A stretch of 18,165 nucleotides of DNA, from contig CAZNYM010000038.1 in the NCBI GenBank assembly GCA_964577255.1, positions 1 to 18,165 of the forward strand, read 5' to 3'. Positions 6,402 to 12,431 of the stretch are shown piece by piece. The translations under genes and the position numbers were made by a program. This stretch comes from Micavibrio_C sp964577255. GTDB lineage: Bacteria; Pseudomonadota; Alphaproteobacteria; Micavibrionales; Micavibrionaceae. Each line of letters begins with the position of its first letter. Within the stretch, counting starts at the first letter, position 1. Under the pieces are notes generated by a model, which saw nothing but the letters and a program-made list of their open reading frames with translations, was not told where the DNA came from and did no database searches.

Positions 6402-8095
6402 GCGCGCAGCTCTCCGTACATGATGTTGTCATGAAAGTCGCTGACCGGGCGCAGGCCCTGCGCATCGAGGGTGTAATGGCGGTCGGCCAGGCGTCCGATG
6501 TTGAGGTCGTCCGTCACCAGGATCAGGGCGGCCTTGTCACGCAGGCGTCCGATCAGGCGGTACATGTAGCGATAGCCTTCGCGGTCGAGGTTGCGGTCGG
6601 CGTTGTCGAACAGGATGACACGCGGCTTTTCCGCCAGCACCCGGGCCAGCGTGATGCGCTGCGCCAGGCCCGGCGGAATGGCGTCGGTCTCCGTGCCTTC
6701 AAGGAACGTGTCGAACCCGCGCGGCAGCGCCGACACCTCCTTGTCGAGGCCCAGCAGGCGGGAGATGTCCTGCGCCTCCTGCATGTCGACCAGGCCGAAG
6801 CGCGTGATGTTGTCGCGTATGGTGCCGCGGAAAATCGCGCCCTTGGTCGTCATGAACCCGACATGGCGCAGGCGCAGGTAAGACGGGTAATGATGCGCCG
6901 GCATGCCATCGAGCAGAACTTCTCCGTGCGACGGGGTATAAAGGCCGGAAATGATGTTGAGAAGCGCCGTCTTGCCGGCGCCGTGCGCGCCCGAGATACG
7001 CAGCGATTCCCCGCGCGCCAGCGACAGATTGACATGGCTGAAGACCGGGGGCCGTTCCGGATCGGGCTGGAAGCCGACATCGCGCAGGACGAGCGCGCCC
7101 TGACGCGCGGGCTCCTCTTCCTCCTTGAGGGCCTTGCGCTTGATTTGGGGCAGGGAGAAGATTTCCAGCACTTTCTGGCGGGCGACACAGTAATCCTGAT
7201 AACGCGCCCACAGGCTCAGCACCATCTGCACCGGCTGGATGATGCGGCCGGACAGCAGGATGGCAGCGATCAGTGCGCCCGAAGTCATGTGACCGTTGAC
7301 GACCAGATAGGCGCCGTAGGTGACCACGGCGGCGGTGAGAGCATGGCTGCAGACGGTCGAGGAATTGAACGTGCGGGCGCTGACTTCCGTCACCTGGAAA
7401 TTGGCCATGGTCGATCTGTCCTCAAGTTTCTCGTAGCGGCGCTGGAAATTGTCATCAAGTGCGAAAGCCTTGATGGTATGAATGCCTTCGAGTGATTCGA
7501 TCAGGAAGTTGTAGCGCTCGTCGTCGGTATGGTCGCGGCGGATCAGGGCGCGTTTGAGACGCGTGCCGTACCACAGGGATGACAGGGTGAAAAGCGCCAG
7601 CATCGCGAGCGGCACGGCGACGAGTGGCCCGGCGATATAGGCGATCAAACCCAGATACAAAGGCAGGAATGCAAGCTCGAGCAGCGTGACCATCGAGAAT
7701 CCGCTGTTGAAATCCTTCAGGCGCGGGATGGCGGAAATGCGCGCCAGGTGCCGGCCGGTGCCCGCATCCTCGAACTGGGCAGGATCGGCCTTCAGCATGT
7801 GGTCCATCGCCTGGCACGAAAGGGTGTGCTCGTAACTTAGCCCGTTCCAGCCGATGGTGCTGGCCCGCGCCAGCCGCAGGGCGGTATCGAAGAACACGGC
7901 GATCACCACGCCCGCGATCAGAACCGGCAGCGTGCCGGATTCCGGATGCGGAATGATGCGGTCGTAAACCTGCAGTGTCAGGACCGGCAGCGCCAGCGAC
8001 AGGATGTTGATGAACAGCGTCGCCAGGATCAGGCGCGGCGCGCAGATGCCGAAATCCTTGATGCCGGGGCGCGGCAGGGATTGATGTGTTTCCAC
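6398..8095 (-). CDS. ABC exporter half-transporter with degenerate ATPase site (type I secretion partner subunit)
   Basis: This 565-residue ABC exporter subunit lacks the N-terminal extension of its neighbour. Its membrane domain starts with LFINILSLALPVLTLQVYDR, the usual opening of type I secretion permeases. Walker A is intact (GAHGAGKT, 369-376), but several catalytic positions are changed. The Q-loop Gln is Thr (T417 in VGFMTTKGA). The catalytic Glu after Walker B is Asn (VILFDN, N498) and the switch His is Asp (ILVTDD, D529). The signature region is IPPGLAQR (473-480), which keeps the fourth-position Gly and a following QR. It can therefore bind ATP but probably hydrolyses poorly on its own side. 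The start is a GTG at 8095 with GAGGG about 7 bases upstream; the stop overlaps the next ABC start (ATGA). It lies 30 bases after the acidic protein gene, its likely cargo. Confidence 0.9.
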   Translation of the reverse strand: METHQSLPRPGIKDFGICAPRLILATLFINILSLALPVLTLQVYDRIIPHPESGTLPVLIAGVVIAVFFDTALRLARASTIGWNGLSYEHTLSCQAMDHMLKADPAQFEDAGTGRHLARISAIPRLKDFNSGFSMVTLLELAFLPLYLGLIAYIAGPLVAVPLAMLALFTLSSLWYGTRLKRALIRRDHTDDERYNFLIESLEGIHTIKAFALDDNFQRRYEKLEDRSTMANFQVTEVSARTFNSSTVCSHALTAAVVTYGAYLVVNGHMTSGALIAAILLSGRIIQPVQMVLSLWARYQDYCVARQKVLEIFSLPQIKRKALKEEEEPARQGALVLRDVGFQPDPERPPVFSHVNLSLARGESLRISGAHGAGKTALLNIISGLYTPSHGEVLLDGMPAHHYPSYLRLRHVGFMTTKGAIFRGTIRDNITRFGLVDMQEAQDISRLLGLDKEVSALPRGFDTFLEGTETDAIPPGLAQRITLARVLAEKPRVILFDNADRNLDREGYRYMYRLIGRLRDKAALILVTDDLNIGRLADRHYTLDAQGLRPVSDFHDNIMYGELRA

Positions 8096-8125
8096 GGATG
8101 AGCCCTCGCGTGCGTTGATCCAGTG

Positions 8126-10174
8126 TTACAGGCCGCCGAAGCCCAGGAAGCCGCCACCGCTGCCATGGTGACCGCCACCATGATGGCCGCCGCCGCCACC
8201 ACCACCCAGGATCGACGATAGGCCTTCAACCACGCCGCCTGCGCCTGCGCCCGGCAGGTTCAGGATATCGCCCGCGCCGCCCAGGGCGTCGTTGAGCGTG
8301 CCGCCGACATCGCCTACATCGCCCAGGGGCGCTTCCGGCCAGTCCTGGTCAAGGCCGCCGACGCCAAGATCAAGGCCGATGCCTTCGCCTTCATTGATGC
8401 CGGAGAGAATGTCCAGATCGGCGTCCAGGCCCGCTGCTGCACCCAGGCCGTCGGCCAGGGCACCCAGGGAAGGATCCTCGACGAACGAGGAGAGCGCTTC
8501 GACATCCGCGTCGATATCGATGTCGATATCCCCGACCAGGCTTTCGACGGGATCGAGGCCGACATCGAGGTCGATGTCGTCAATGGGCAGATCGACGATG
8601 TCGAGCACAGCATTGACCGTCAGGTCGGTATCGCCGGCCGGTTCGCAATCATTGTCGTTCAGCAGGCCGTCAAGGGCGTTCATGGTGTCCTCGGTGACAT
8701 CCGCCAGCGGTGCGCCTGCGATGTCGTCGATTACACCACCGATGTCGCCACCGTCATTCAGAAAATCGCCAACGACATCAAGCGGTGCTTCAAGCACATC
8801 TTCAACCGTTCCCCCGGCATCCGCCAGCACTTCCGGCAGGTCGCCATCCGCGGGCAGTATATCCTCCGCGACGTTGTTGATAACCGCGCCAATATCCCCG
8901 TCCAGCAGGTCGTCGGTAGCGGCCTGCAGGTTAATCTCCGGCAGGATGTCGCCCGCGATGTCGATCTCCGTACCGATCACAGGCAGGGATTCAAGGACAT
9001 CGCCGGTATCAAAGGCACCAAGGTCGACGATATTGTCGTGCGAGATGTCGATATCGCCCAGCAGCATCTCGACCGGATCGAGAGGGATATCGAGCGACAG
9101 CTCGCCGCTGCCCAGAAACCTAAGGTCGCTGACGAGGCCGATATGCAGGTCCGGGTCACTGCCCGGGCCGCCCAAGAGGCCGCCCAGTATGCCCTGCGCC
9201 TGTTCCAGAAGATCCTGCACGGGATCGGGCAGGATGGTGATCAGGCCCTCGAGCACCGGATTGACGAGATCTTCGGCGTGGTTGATCAAGCCGATCAGAT
9301 GGTCGTTCAGCGGGTCGGTCAGGTCGTTGCTGGCCAGTCCCAGCAGATTGTTGTTGTTATGCAGGAAATCGAGCGACAGGCCGCTGCCGTCGAGCAGATT
9401 GCCGTTGAGAATGTTCCCCAGCACGGCATCGATGTCGATATCGAGGTCACCCAGTATGGCCTCGACAGGATCGAGGATGATGTCGAAGTCGGCATCGAGC
9501 AGGCCGGATTCGACATCGAGCGTCAGGTCGACGTCGTCGCTGTCATTGTCGCCGCCGTTGTCGCAATGCGGGTCGCCGCCGGGATCGCCAGGTTTGCCCG
9601 GGTCGCCGGGCCTGCCCGGACCTCCCGGGGTTCCGGGGCCGCCGGGCGTGCCCGGCGCGCCGTCCGTCCCCGGGTCGGCGGCGCTGCTGGCGAACGCCTG
9701 GCCGTCCCTGCCGCCGCCGCGTCCACCCCTGGCCGCGTAAGCCGCATTGTTGTGTCCTGTTCCTGAATCTTCGGCCGTGCCGCCGGTGGGGGTTGACGTG
9801 GTGTTGTCGGCTGCCGCCAGGCCCTGGCCGCGCAGGCCCGAAGCCTTTTCACCCGCCGCACGCAGGGCGGCCGCGTCGATGTCCGCCGCTTCGGTGTTTC
9901 CGGCAAAGCCGGCCTGACGCAGGGACGGGTCGTTCAGTATGCCTTCGCCGCCGGCGCCCAGAATGGTGAACGGGTTGTTTTCCGGGCGCACTTCGGTGCT
10001 CTGCTGTGATTGCAGCACCAGATAATTGAGGTTACCCGAGCCGAACAGGCCTTCGGTGACCCCATCAAGATCTTCGGCCGTGTACATGTCTGCATTCAGC
10101 TTGGCGGCGGGAATGTCGGCCATCTGCTCCAGGGCGTTGTTTTCGCCGGGGGTCGGGGTGTCTGTCACGCTCAT
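8126..10174 (-). CDS. Acidic Asp/Gly-rich repeat protein with collagen-like tract, probable type I secretion substrate
   Basis: I do not recognise this 682-residue protein as a named family. Residues 1-110 are a mildly acidic N-terminal region without a Sec signal peptide. Residues 111-168 are Gly/Ala/Ser/Thr-rich. Residues 169-201 are eleven collagen-like Gly-X-Y triplets, mostly with Pro at Y. Residues 204-640 are strongly acidic and made of Asp, Leu, Ile, Val and Gly, with three LDPVE...GD.DI repeats at about 234, 365 and 540. Residues 657-682 are a Gly/His tail ending FLGFGGL. Only two Cys are present (C204, C510). Classic RTX nonapeptides (GGxGxD) are absent. It is the first gene of an operon encoding two ABC subunits and an HlyD-type adaptor, so it is the obvious cargo candidate. 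A TGAGG ribosome site lies just ahead of the ATG at 10174. Possible roles are a calcium-binding surface layer, matrix or adhesion protein; that is inference. Confidence 0.85.
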   Translation of the reverse strand: MSVTDTPTPGENNALEQMADIPAAKLNADMYTAEDLDGVTEGLFGSGNLNYLVLQSQQSTEVRPENNPFTILGAGGEGILNDPSLRQAGFAGNTEAADIDAAALRAAGEKASGLRGQGLAAADNTTSTPTGGTAEDSGTGHNNAAYAARGGRGGGRDGQAFASSAADPGTDGAPGTPGGPGTPGGPGRPGDPGKPGDPGGDPHCDNGGDNDSDDVDLTLDVESGLLDADFDIILDPVEAILGDLDIDIDAVLGNILNGNLLDGSGLSLDFLHNNNNLLGLASNDLTDPLNDHLIGLINHAEDLVNPVLEGLITILPDPVQDLLEQAQGILGGLLGGPGSDPDLHIGLVSDLRFLGSGELSLDIPLDPVEMLLGDIDISHDNIVDLGAFDTGDVLESLPVIGTEIDIAGDILPEINLQAATDDLLDGDIGAVINNVAEDILPADGDLPEVLADAGGTVEDVLEAPLDVVGDFLNDGGDIGGVIDDIAGAPLADVTEDTMNALDGLLNDNDCEPAGDTDLTVNAVLDIVDLPIDDIDLDVGLDPVESLVGDIDIDIDADVEALSSFVEDPSLGALADGLGAAAGLDADLDILSGINEGEGIGLDLGVGGLDQDWPEAPLGDVGDVGGTLNDALGGAGDILNLPGAGAGGVVEGLSSILGGGGGGGHHGGGHHGSGGGFLGFGGL
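8129..8209 (-). repeat. Gly/His-rich C-terminal tail of the acidic protein
   Basis: The last 27 residues include a run of seven Gly, two His-His pairs separated by three Gly, and a hydrophobic end FLGFGGL. The His pairs could bind metal. Type I secretion signals usually lie in the C-terminal tail, so this segment is the likely export signal or part of it, though the composition is unusual. Confidence 0.6.
8510..9475 (-). repeat. Three LDPVE-type repeat units in the acidic protein
   Basis: The cores are LDPVEAILGDLDIDID (residues 234-249, bases 9428-9475), LDPVEMLLGDIDISHD (365-380, bases 9035-9082) and LDPVESLVGDIDIDID (540-555, bases 8510-8557). Each is preceded by an Asp/Leu-rich lead containing a DL[T/H] element. 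In the first and third units a Cys lies exactly 30 residues ahead of the core (C204 and C510). The spacing between units is irregular (131 and 175 residues), so these look like duplicated modules rather than a tandem array. Confidence 0.8.
9572..9670 (-). repeat. Collagen-like Gly-X-Y tract (11 triplets)
   Basis: Residues 169-201 run GTD GAP GTP GGP GTP GGP, then GRP GDP GKP GDP GGD. Pro fills the Y position in nine of eleven triplets, and the pairs R/D and K/D resemble charge pairs that stabilise bacterial collagen-like triple helices. The tract is short for an independent triple helix and may act as a rigid linker or trimerisation element. Confidence 0.8.
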
Positions 10175-10209
10175 TGTTCCTCAACCTTTCGTTGGTGATC
10201 CTTTGTTAA

Positions 10210-10277
10210 GGTTACACGCAAAAGTTTAAGCGCTTGTGAAGGTTAGATTCAATTTTCCCTTTAAAACCAAATGGTTA
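10210..10277. repeat. Three helically phased GGTTA boxes upstream of the secretion operon
   Basis: GGTTA occurs at 10210-10214, 10241-10245 and 10273-10277, with the wider forms AAGGTTAC, AAGGTTAG and ATGGTTAG. Spacing of 31 and 32 bases is about three helical turns, so all boxes face the same side of the DNA. They lie 36-103 bases upstream of the acidic protein start and flank or overlap its candidate promoter, which fits an activator or repressor site. A five-base word is short, so chance is possible. Confidence 0.35.
10223..10252 (-). promoter_or_regulatory. Candidate promoter of the secretion operon
   Basis: On the minus strand TTGAAT (10252-10247) is followed after 18 bases by TAAACT (10228-10223), four of six matches each to the sigma-70 consensus, about 49 bases ahead of the acidic protein ATG. 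A different pairing (TTGGTT at 10270-10265 with TCTAAC at 10247-10242, 17-base spacer) is about as plausible. Neither is strong. Confidence 0.3.
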
Positions 10278-10448
10278 GTATGGATTTTCATTTTCGGATC
10301 ACACCATACCTTGGAGTGGGCTTTCGCCTCCCGGCGTATGTTTTCCCCGGGTATGGAGGAAGAGGGGCGAGGGCTGTGGTCTTGCAGGGTGCGAAATCCT
10401 GGTTTCCGGAGGGCCTTGTGGGGCTGGTTTTATTCGTATAAAAAAAGT

Positions 10449-10477
10449 TTGCACAATCCCTGTAATTAACATATTGT
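10449..10477 (+). promoter_or_regulatory. Probable sigma-70-type promoter of fabI
   Basis: TTGCAC (10449-10454) and TATTGT (10472-10477) are separated by exactly 17 bases in an AT-rich patch, 50 bases before the fabI start. This is the best promoter-like sequence in the window. CATAAT at 10484-10489 is an alternative -10. Confidence 0.55.
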
Positions 10478-10526
10478 AATAGCCATAATCTTCTGTAGAG
10501 CGACTTTTATCAAGGAAATCAATGTC

Positions 10527-11288
10527 ATGGCTCATCTTAAAGGACTGGTGATCGGCGTCGCCAACGACCACTCTATCGCCTGGGGATGTGCCCAGGCCCT
10601 GCATGCCGCCGGGGCTGAAATCGCCATGACTTACCTCAACGACAAGGCCAAGCCCTATGTCGCGCCGCTGGCCCAGAGCGTGAACGCTTCGCTGTTCCTG
10701 CCGCTCGATCTGAACGTGCCGGGTCAGTTCGAGGCCGTGTTCGCCGAAGTGGAGAAGAAGTGGGGCAAACTCGATTTCGTAGTCCATTCCATCGCTTACG
10801 CGCCCAAGGACGATCTGTTCGGCCGCGTAGTCGATTGTTCGCGCGAGGGGTTTCTTTCGGCCATGGACGTGTCGTGCTATTCGCTGATCCGCGTGGCCAA
10901 GGCGGCCGAGCCGCTGATGAATGAAGGCGGGTCGATCCTGACCCTGTCCTATTACGGCGCCGAAAAAGTCGTTCCCGGCTATTCGATCATGGGTCCGGTC
11001 AAGGCCGCGCTCGAGGCTTCGATGCGTTATCTCGCGATGGATCTGGGCCAGAAGGGGATCCGCATCAACGCGCTCTCACCGGGGCCGGTCAAAACCCGCG
11101 CCGCGTCGGGCCTGCCGAATTTCGACCGTCTCTACGACAAGGTGGCGCAGGATTCGCCGCTGCCGGGCAACCCCGTGACCATCGAGCAGATCGGCGAATA
11201 CGCCGCCTTTCTGGTGTCGCCGGGCGCGCGGCACGTCACCGGGCAGGTGCTCTATATCGACGGCGGCTACTGCATCCGCGGCACCTGA
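10527..11288 (+). CDS. fabI: FabI-type enoyl-ACP reductase (NADH-dependent)
   Basis: This 253-residue protein of the SDR superfamily catalyses the last reduction of each fatty acid elongation cycle (trans-2-enoyl-ACP to acyl-ACP) in the cytoplasm. The cofactor loop is GVANDHSIAWG (residues 10-20), the FabI form of the Rossmann motif. The catalytic Tyr-x6-Lys is Y152-K159 in GYSIMGPVKAALEA, with the second FabI Tyr at Y142 in LTLSYYGAEK. The C-terminus TGQVLYIDGGYCI is typical. The VVDCSREGFLSAMDVSCYS segment and the short N-terminus mark it as the FabI paralogue type I associate with alphaproteobacteria rather than an E. coli-like enzyme. The position equivalent to E. coli G93 is Ala (HSIAYAP). 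A ribosome site AAGGA (10512-10516) fixes the ATG at 10527; the ATG at 10522 is in another frame. It is a single-gene unit divergent from the secretion operon. A housekeeping copy could exist elsewhere. Confidence 0.9.
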   Translation: MAHLKGLVIGVANDHSIAWGCAQALHAAGAEIAMTYLNDKAKPYVAPLAQSVNASLFLPLDLNVPGQFEAVFAEVEKKWGKLDFVVHSIAYAPKDDLFGRVVDCSREGFLSAMDVSCYSLIRVAKAAEPLMNEGGSILTLSYYGAEKVVPGYSIMGPVKAALEASMRYLAMDLGQKGIRINALSPGPVKTRAASGLPNFDRLYDKVAQDSPLPGNPVTIEQIGEYAAFLVSPGARHVTGQVLYIDGGYCIRGT

Positions 11289-11300
11289 TACGGATCAGGT
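11283..11300. terminator. Hairpin across two convergent stop codons
   Basis: ACCTGAT-ACGG-ATCAGGT forms a perfect 7-bp stem with a 4-base loop. It contains the fabI TGA (11286-11288) and the acyltransferase stop (11295-11297). For fabI transcripts a T-run follows at about 11310-11315, ten bases past the stem, which is rather far for a standard intrinsic terminator. It may be a weak bidirectional terminator. Confidence 0.45.
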
Positions 11301-12431
11301 CTTCGCTGCTTTTTTACCCGCCATCACGCCCTTCATCGACTGCAGGAACGGCTTCTCTGCCAGCGTGTAGAAGCTCATGCCAATGATCACCGTCATGCAT
11401 CCGGCCGCGATCACGGCCGCGACCGCCGGCAATCCCGCCAGCCCCAGCATGTTGATGACCTTGCCGGCCGTCGACAGGCAGAAGGGGTGCACAAGGTACA
11501 GCGAGTAAGAGGCATCCCCCACCTTGACCAGGAACGGGCGCTTCTTGGGAGGGTAGGCATCGCCCTTGCGGGCACGTTCGCGCACTTCCCAGTTCAGGGC
11601 GGCTACCAGCAGGAACGTGAAGGACGAGCCGAAGACCAGCACCCGGGTCAGCGTTTCCTCGTTGATAGCGCCTGGTGTCGCCACGAAACCGCCAGTGACG
11701 AAAAGCGCGAGACTCAATCCTATCGGCACCAGTACACCCAGCCGTGCCAGCGCATGACGGAAGCGGAAGGCCAGCGCCCCCATGAAGAACTCGATCATGT
11801 AAAGCGACAGGAAGTGATAATCCCAGAACATGATTCCGGGATGGGAATCCTTGAGCAGATAGCGCCCGGCGGCGATGAAGGACAGACCACCAATTGTGAT
11901 CAGAAGAGCGCGCAGGCCTCCGCCCAGGCTGGCGACGCAGAATACAAGGAAATAAAAGATGATCTCGTGCTCGACCGTCCAGCCGACGAATACCAGGGGC
12001 AGGCCGGCCTGCGGGAAGATCAGCAGCGATTTTATCACCGTCTCCCAGGTCTGCACGCCCGAGCCCATTGTCATCGCGGGATTGATCATCCAGACAAAGA
12101 CAGCCAGGCCGACGAATAGGAAATAGACGGGATAGATGCGGATGAAGCGGCTGACCAGCCATTTGCGCGGATCGAAACGCATGTCGAAGGTGACGTAACA
12201 CATGATGAAGCCGCTGATGACGAAGAACAGATCAGGGGCGGAATAGCCGAAATCCATCCAGAAACTGTGGAAGTGCGAAAGCGACGGCACCAGCCGCGCC
12301 AGGTCTTCGACGTGGTAGACAAGCACCATCATCACCGCCAGGCCGCGCAGCCACTGCACCGACATCAGCTCGCTACGGTGAAATGTCGGCGCCTTGATGT
12401 AACCGATATAGGTCGAAAGCAGCTTGTTCAT
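11295..12431 (-). CDS. Acyltransferase-3 family membrane protein (OafA/ExoZ-like)
   Basis: This 378-residue integral membrane protein has about ten hydrophobic segments. Members of this family transfer acetyl or other acyl groups to extracytoplasmic sugars. The N-terminal signature VQWLRGLAVMMVLVYHVEDL contains the conserved Arg and the proposed catalytic His (H40), followed by SAPDLFFVISGFIMCYV and the RFIRIYPVYFLF segment typical of ExoZ-like exopolysaccharide acetyltransferases. A family-like segment VGDASYSLYLVHPF lies near the C-terminus. There is no SGNH domain after the membrane part. The gene start overlaps the end of the GT4 gene (ATGA), making it the last gene of the polysaccharide operon, so it probably acylates the glycan made by its neighbours. 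The actual acyl group and sugar cannot be told from sequence. Confidence 0.9.
   Translation of the reverse strand: MNKLLSTYIGYIKAPTFHRSELMSVQWLRGLAVMMVLVYHVEDLARLVPSLSHFHSFWMDFGYSAPDLFFVISGFIMCYVTFDMRFDPRKWLVSRFIRIYPVYFLFVGLAVFVWMINPAMTMGSGVQTWETVIKSLLIFPQAGLPLVFVGWTVEHEIIFYFLVFCVASLGGGLRALLITIGGLSFIAAGRYLLKDSHPGIMFWDYHFLSLYMIEFFMGALAFRFRHALARLGVLVPIGLSLALFVTGGFVATPGAINEETLTRVLVFGSSFTFLLVAALNWEVRERARKGDAYPPKKRPFLVKVGDASYSLYLVHPFCLSTAGKVINMLGLAGLPAVAAVIAAGCMTVIIGMSFYTLAEKPFLQSMKGVMAGKKAAKT

Larger units (their letters stand above)
10175..10526. other. Divergent intergenic region, no gene seen
   Basis: This 352-base gap separates the divergent acidic-protein operon and fabI and is visibly richer in A/T at both ends. 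It holds a good promoter candidate for fabI (10449-10477), a weaker one for the minus-strand operon (10223-10252), three GGTTA boxes at 31-32 base spacing (10210, 10241, 10273) and a 7-base inverted repeat (CCATACC at 10304-10310, GGTATGG at 10350-10356). The G-rich middle (about 10340-10430) has no clear coding or RNA signature. The open frame starting with GTG at 10236 lacks a ribosome site and a natural protein composition. Confidence 0.7.

Noticed and set aside
8292..9740. Long plus-strand open frame (482 codons) opposite the acidic protein
   Set aside because: It is Ser/Pro/Arg low complexity, as expected from the complement of GAC/GAT/GGC-rich codons. It has no ribosome site or domain, while the minus-strand protein has a start signal and operon context.
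2166..10174. Horizontal island boundary between SUF and secretion genes
   Set aside because: Coding composition looks similar on both sides, and no integrase, tRNA or direct repeats flank the unit.
10304..10356. Inverted repeat CCATACC / GGTATGG with a 39-base loop, possible RNA structure or operator
   Set aside because: The stem is only 7 bases with a long loop, no T-run follows and no known riboswitch motif is seen.
10236..10469. Possible small gene of 77 codons in the divergent intergenic region
   Set aside because: It starts with GTG without a ribosome site, has an unnatural composition, and would overlap the fabI promoter candidate.
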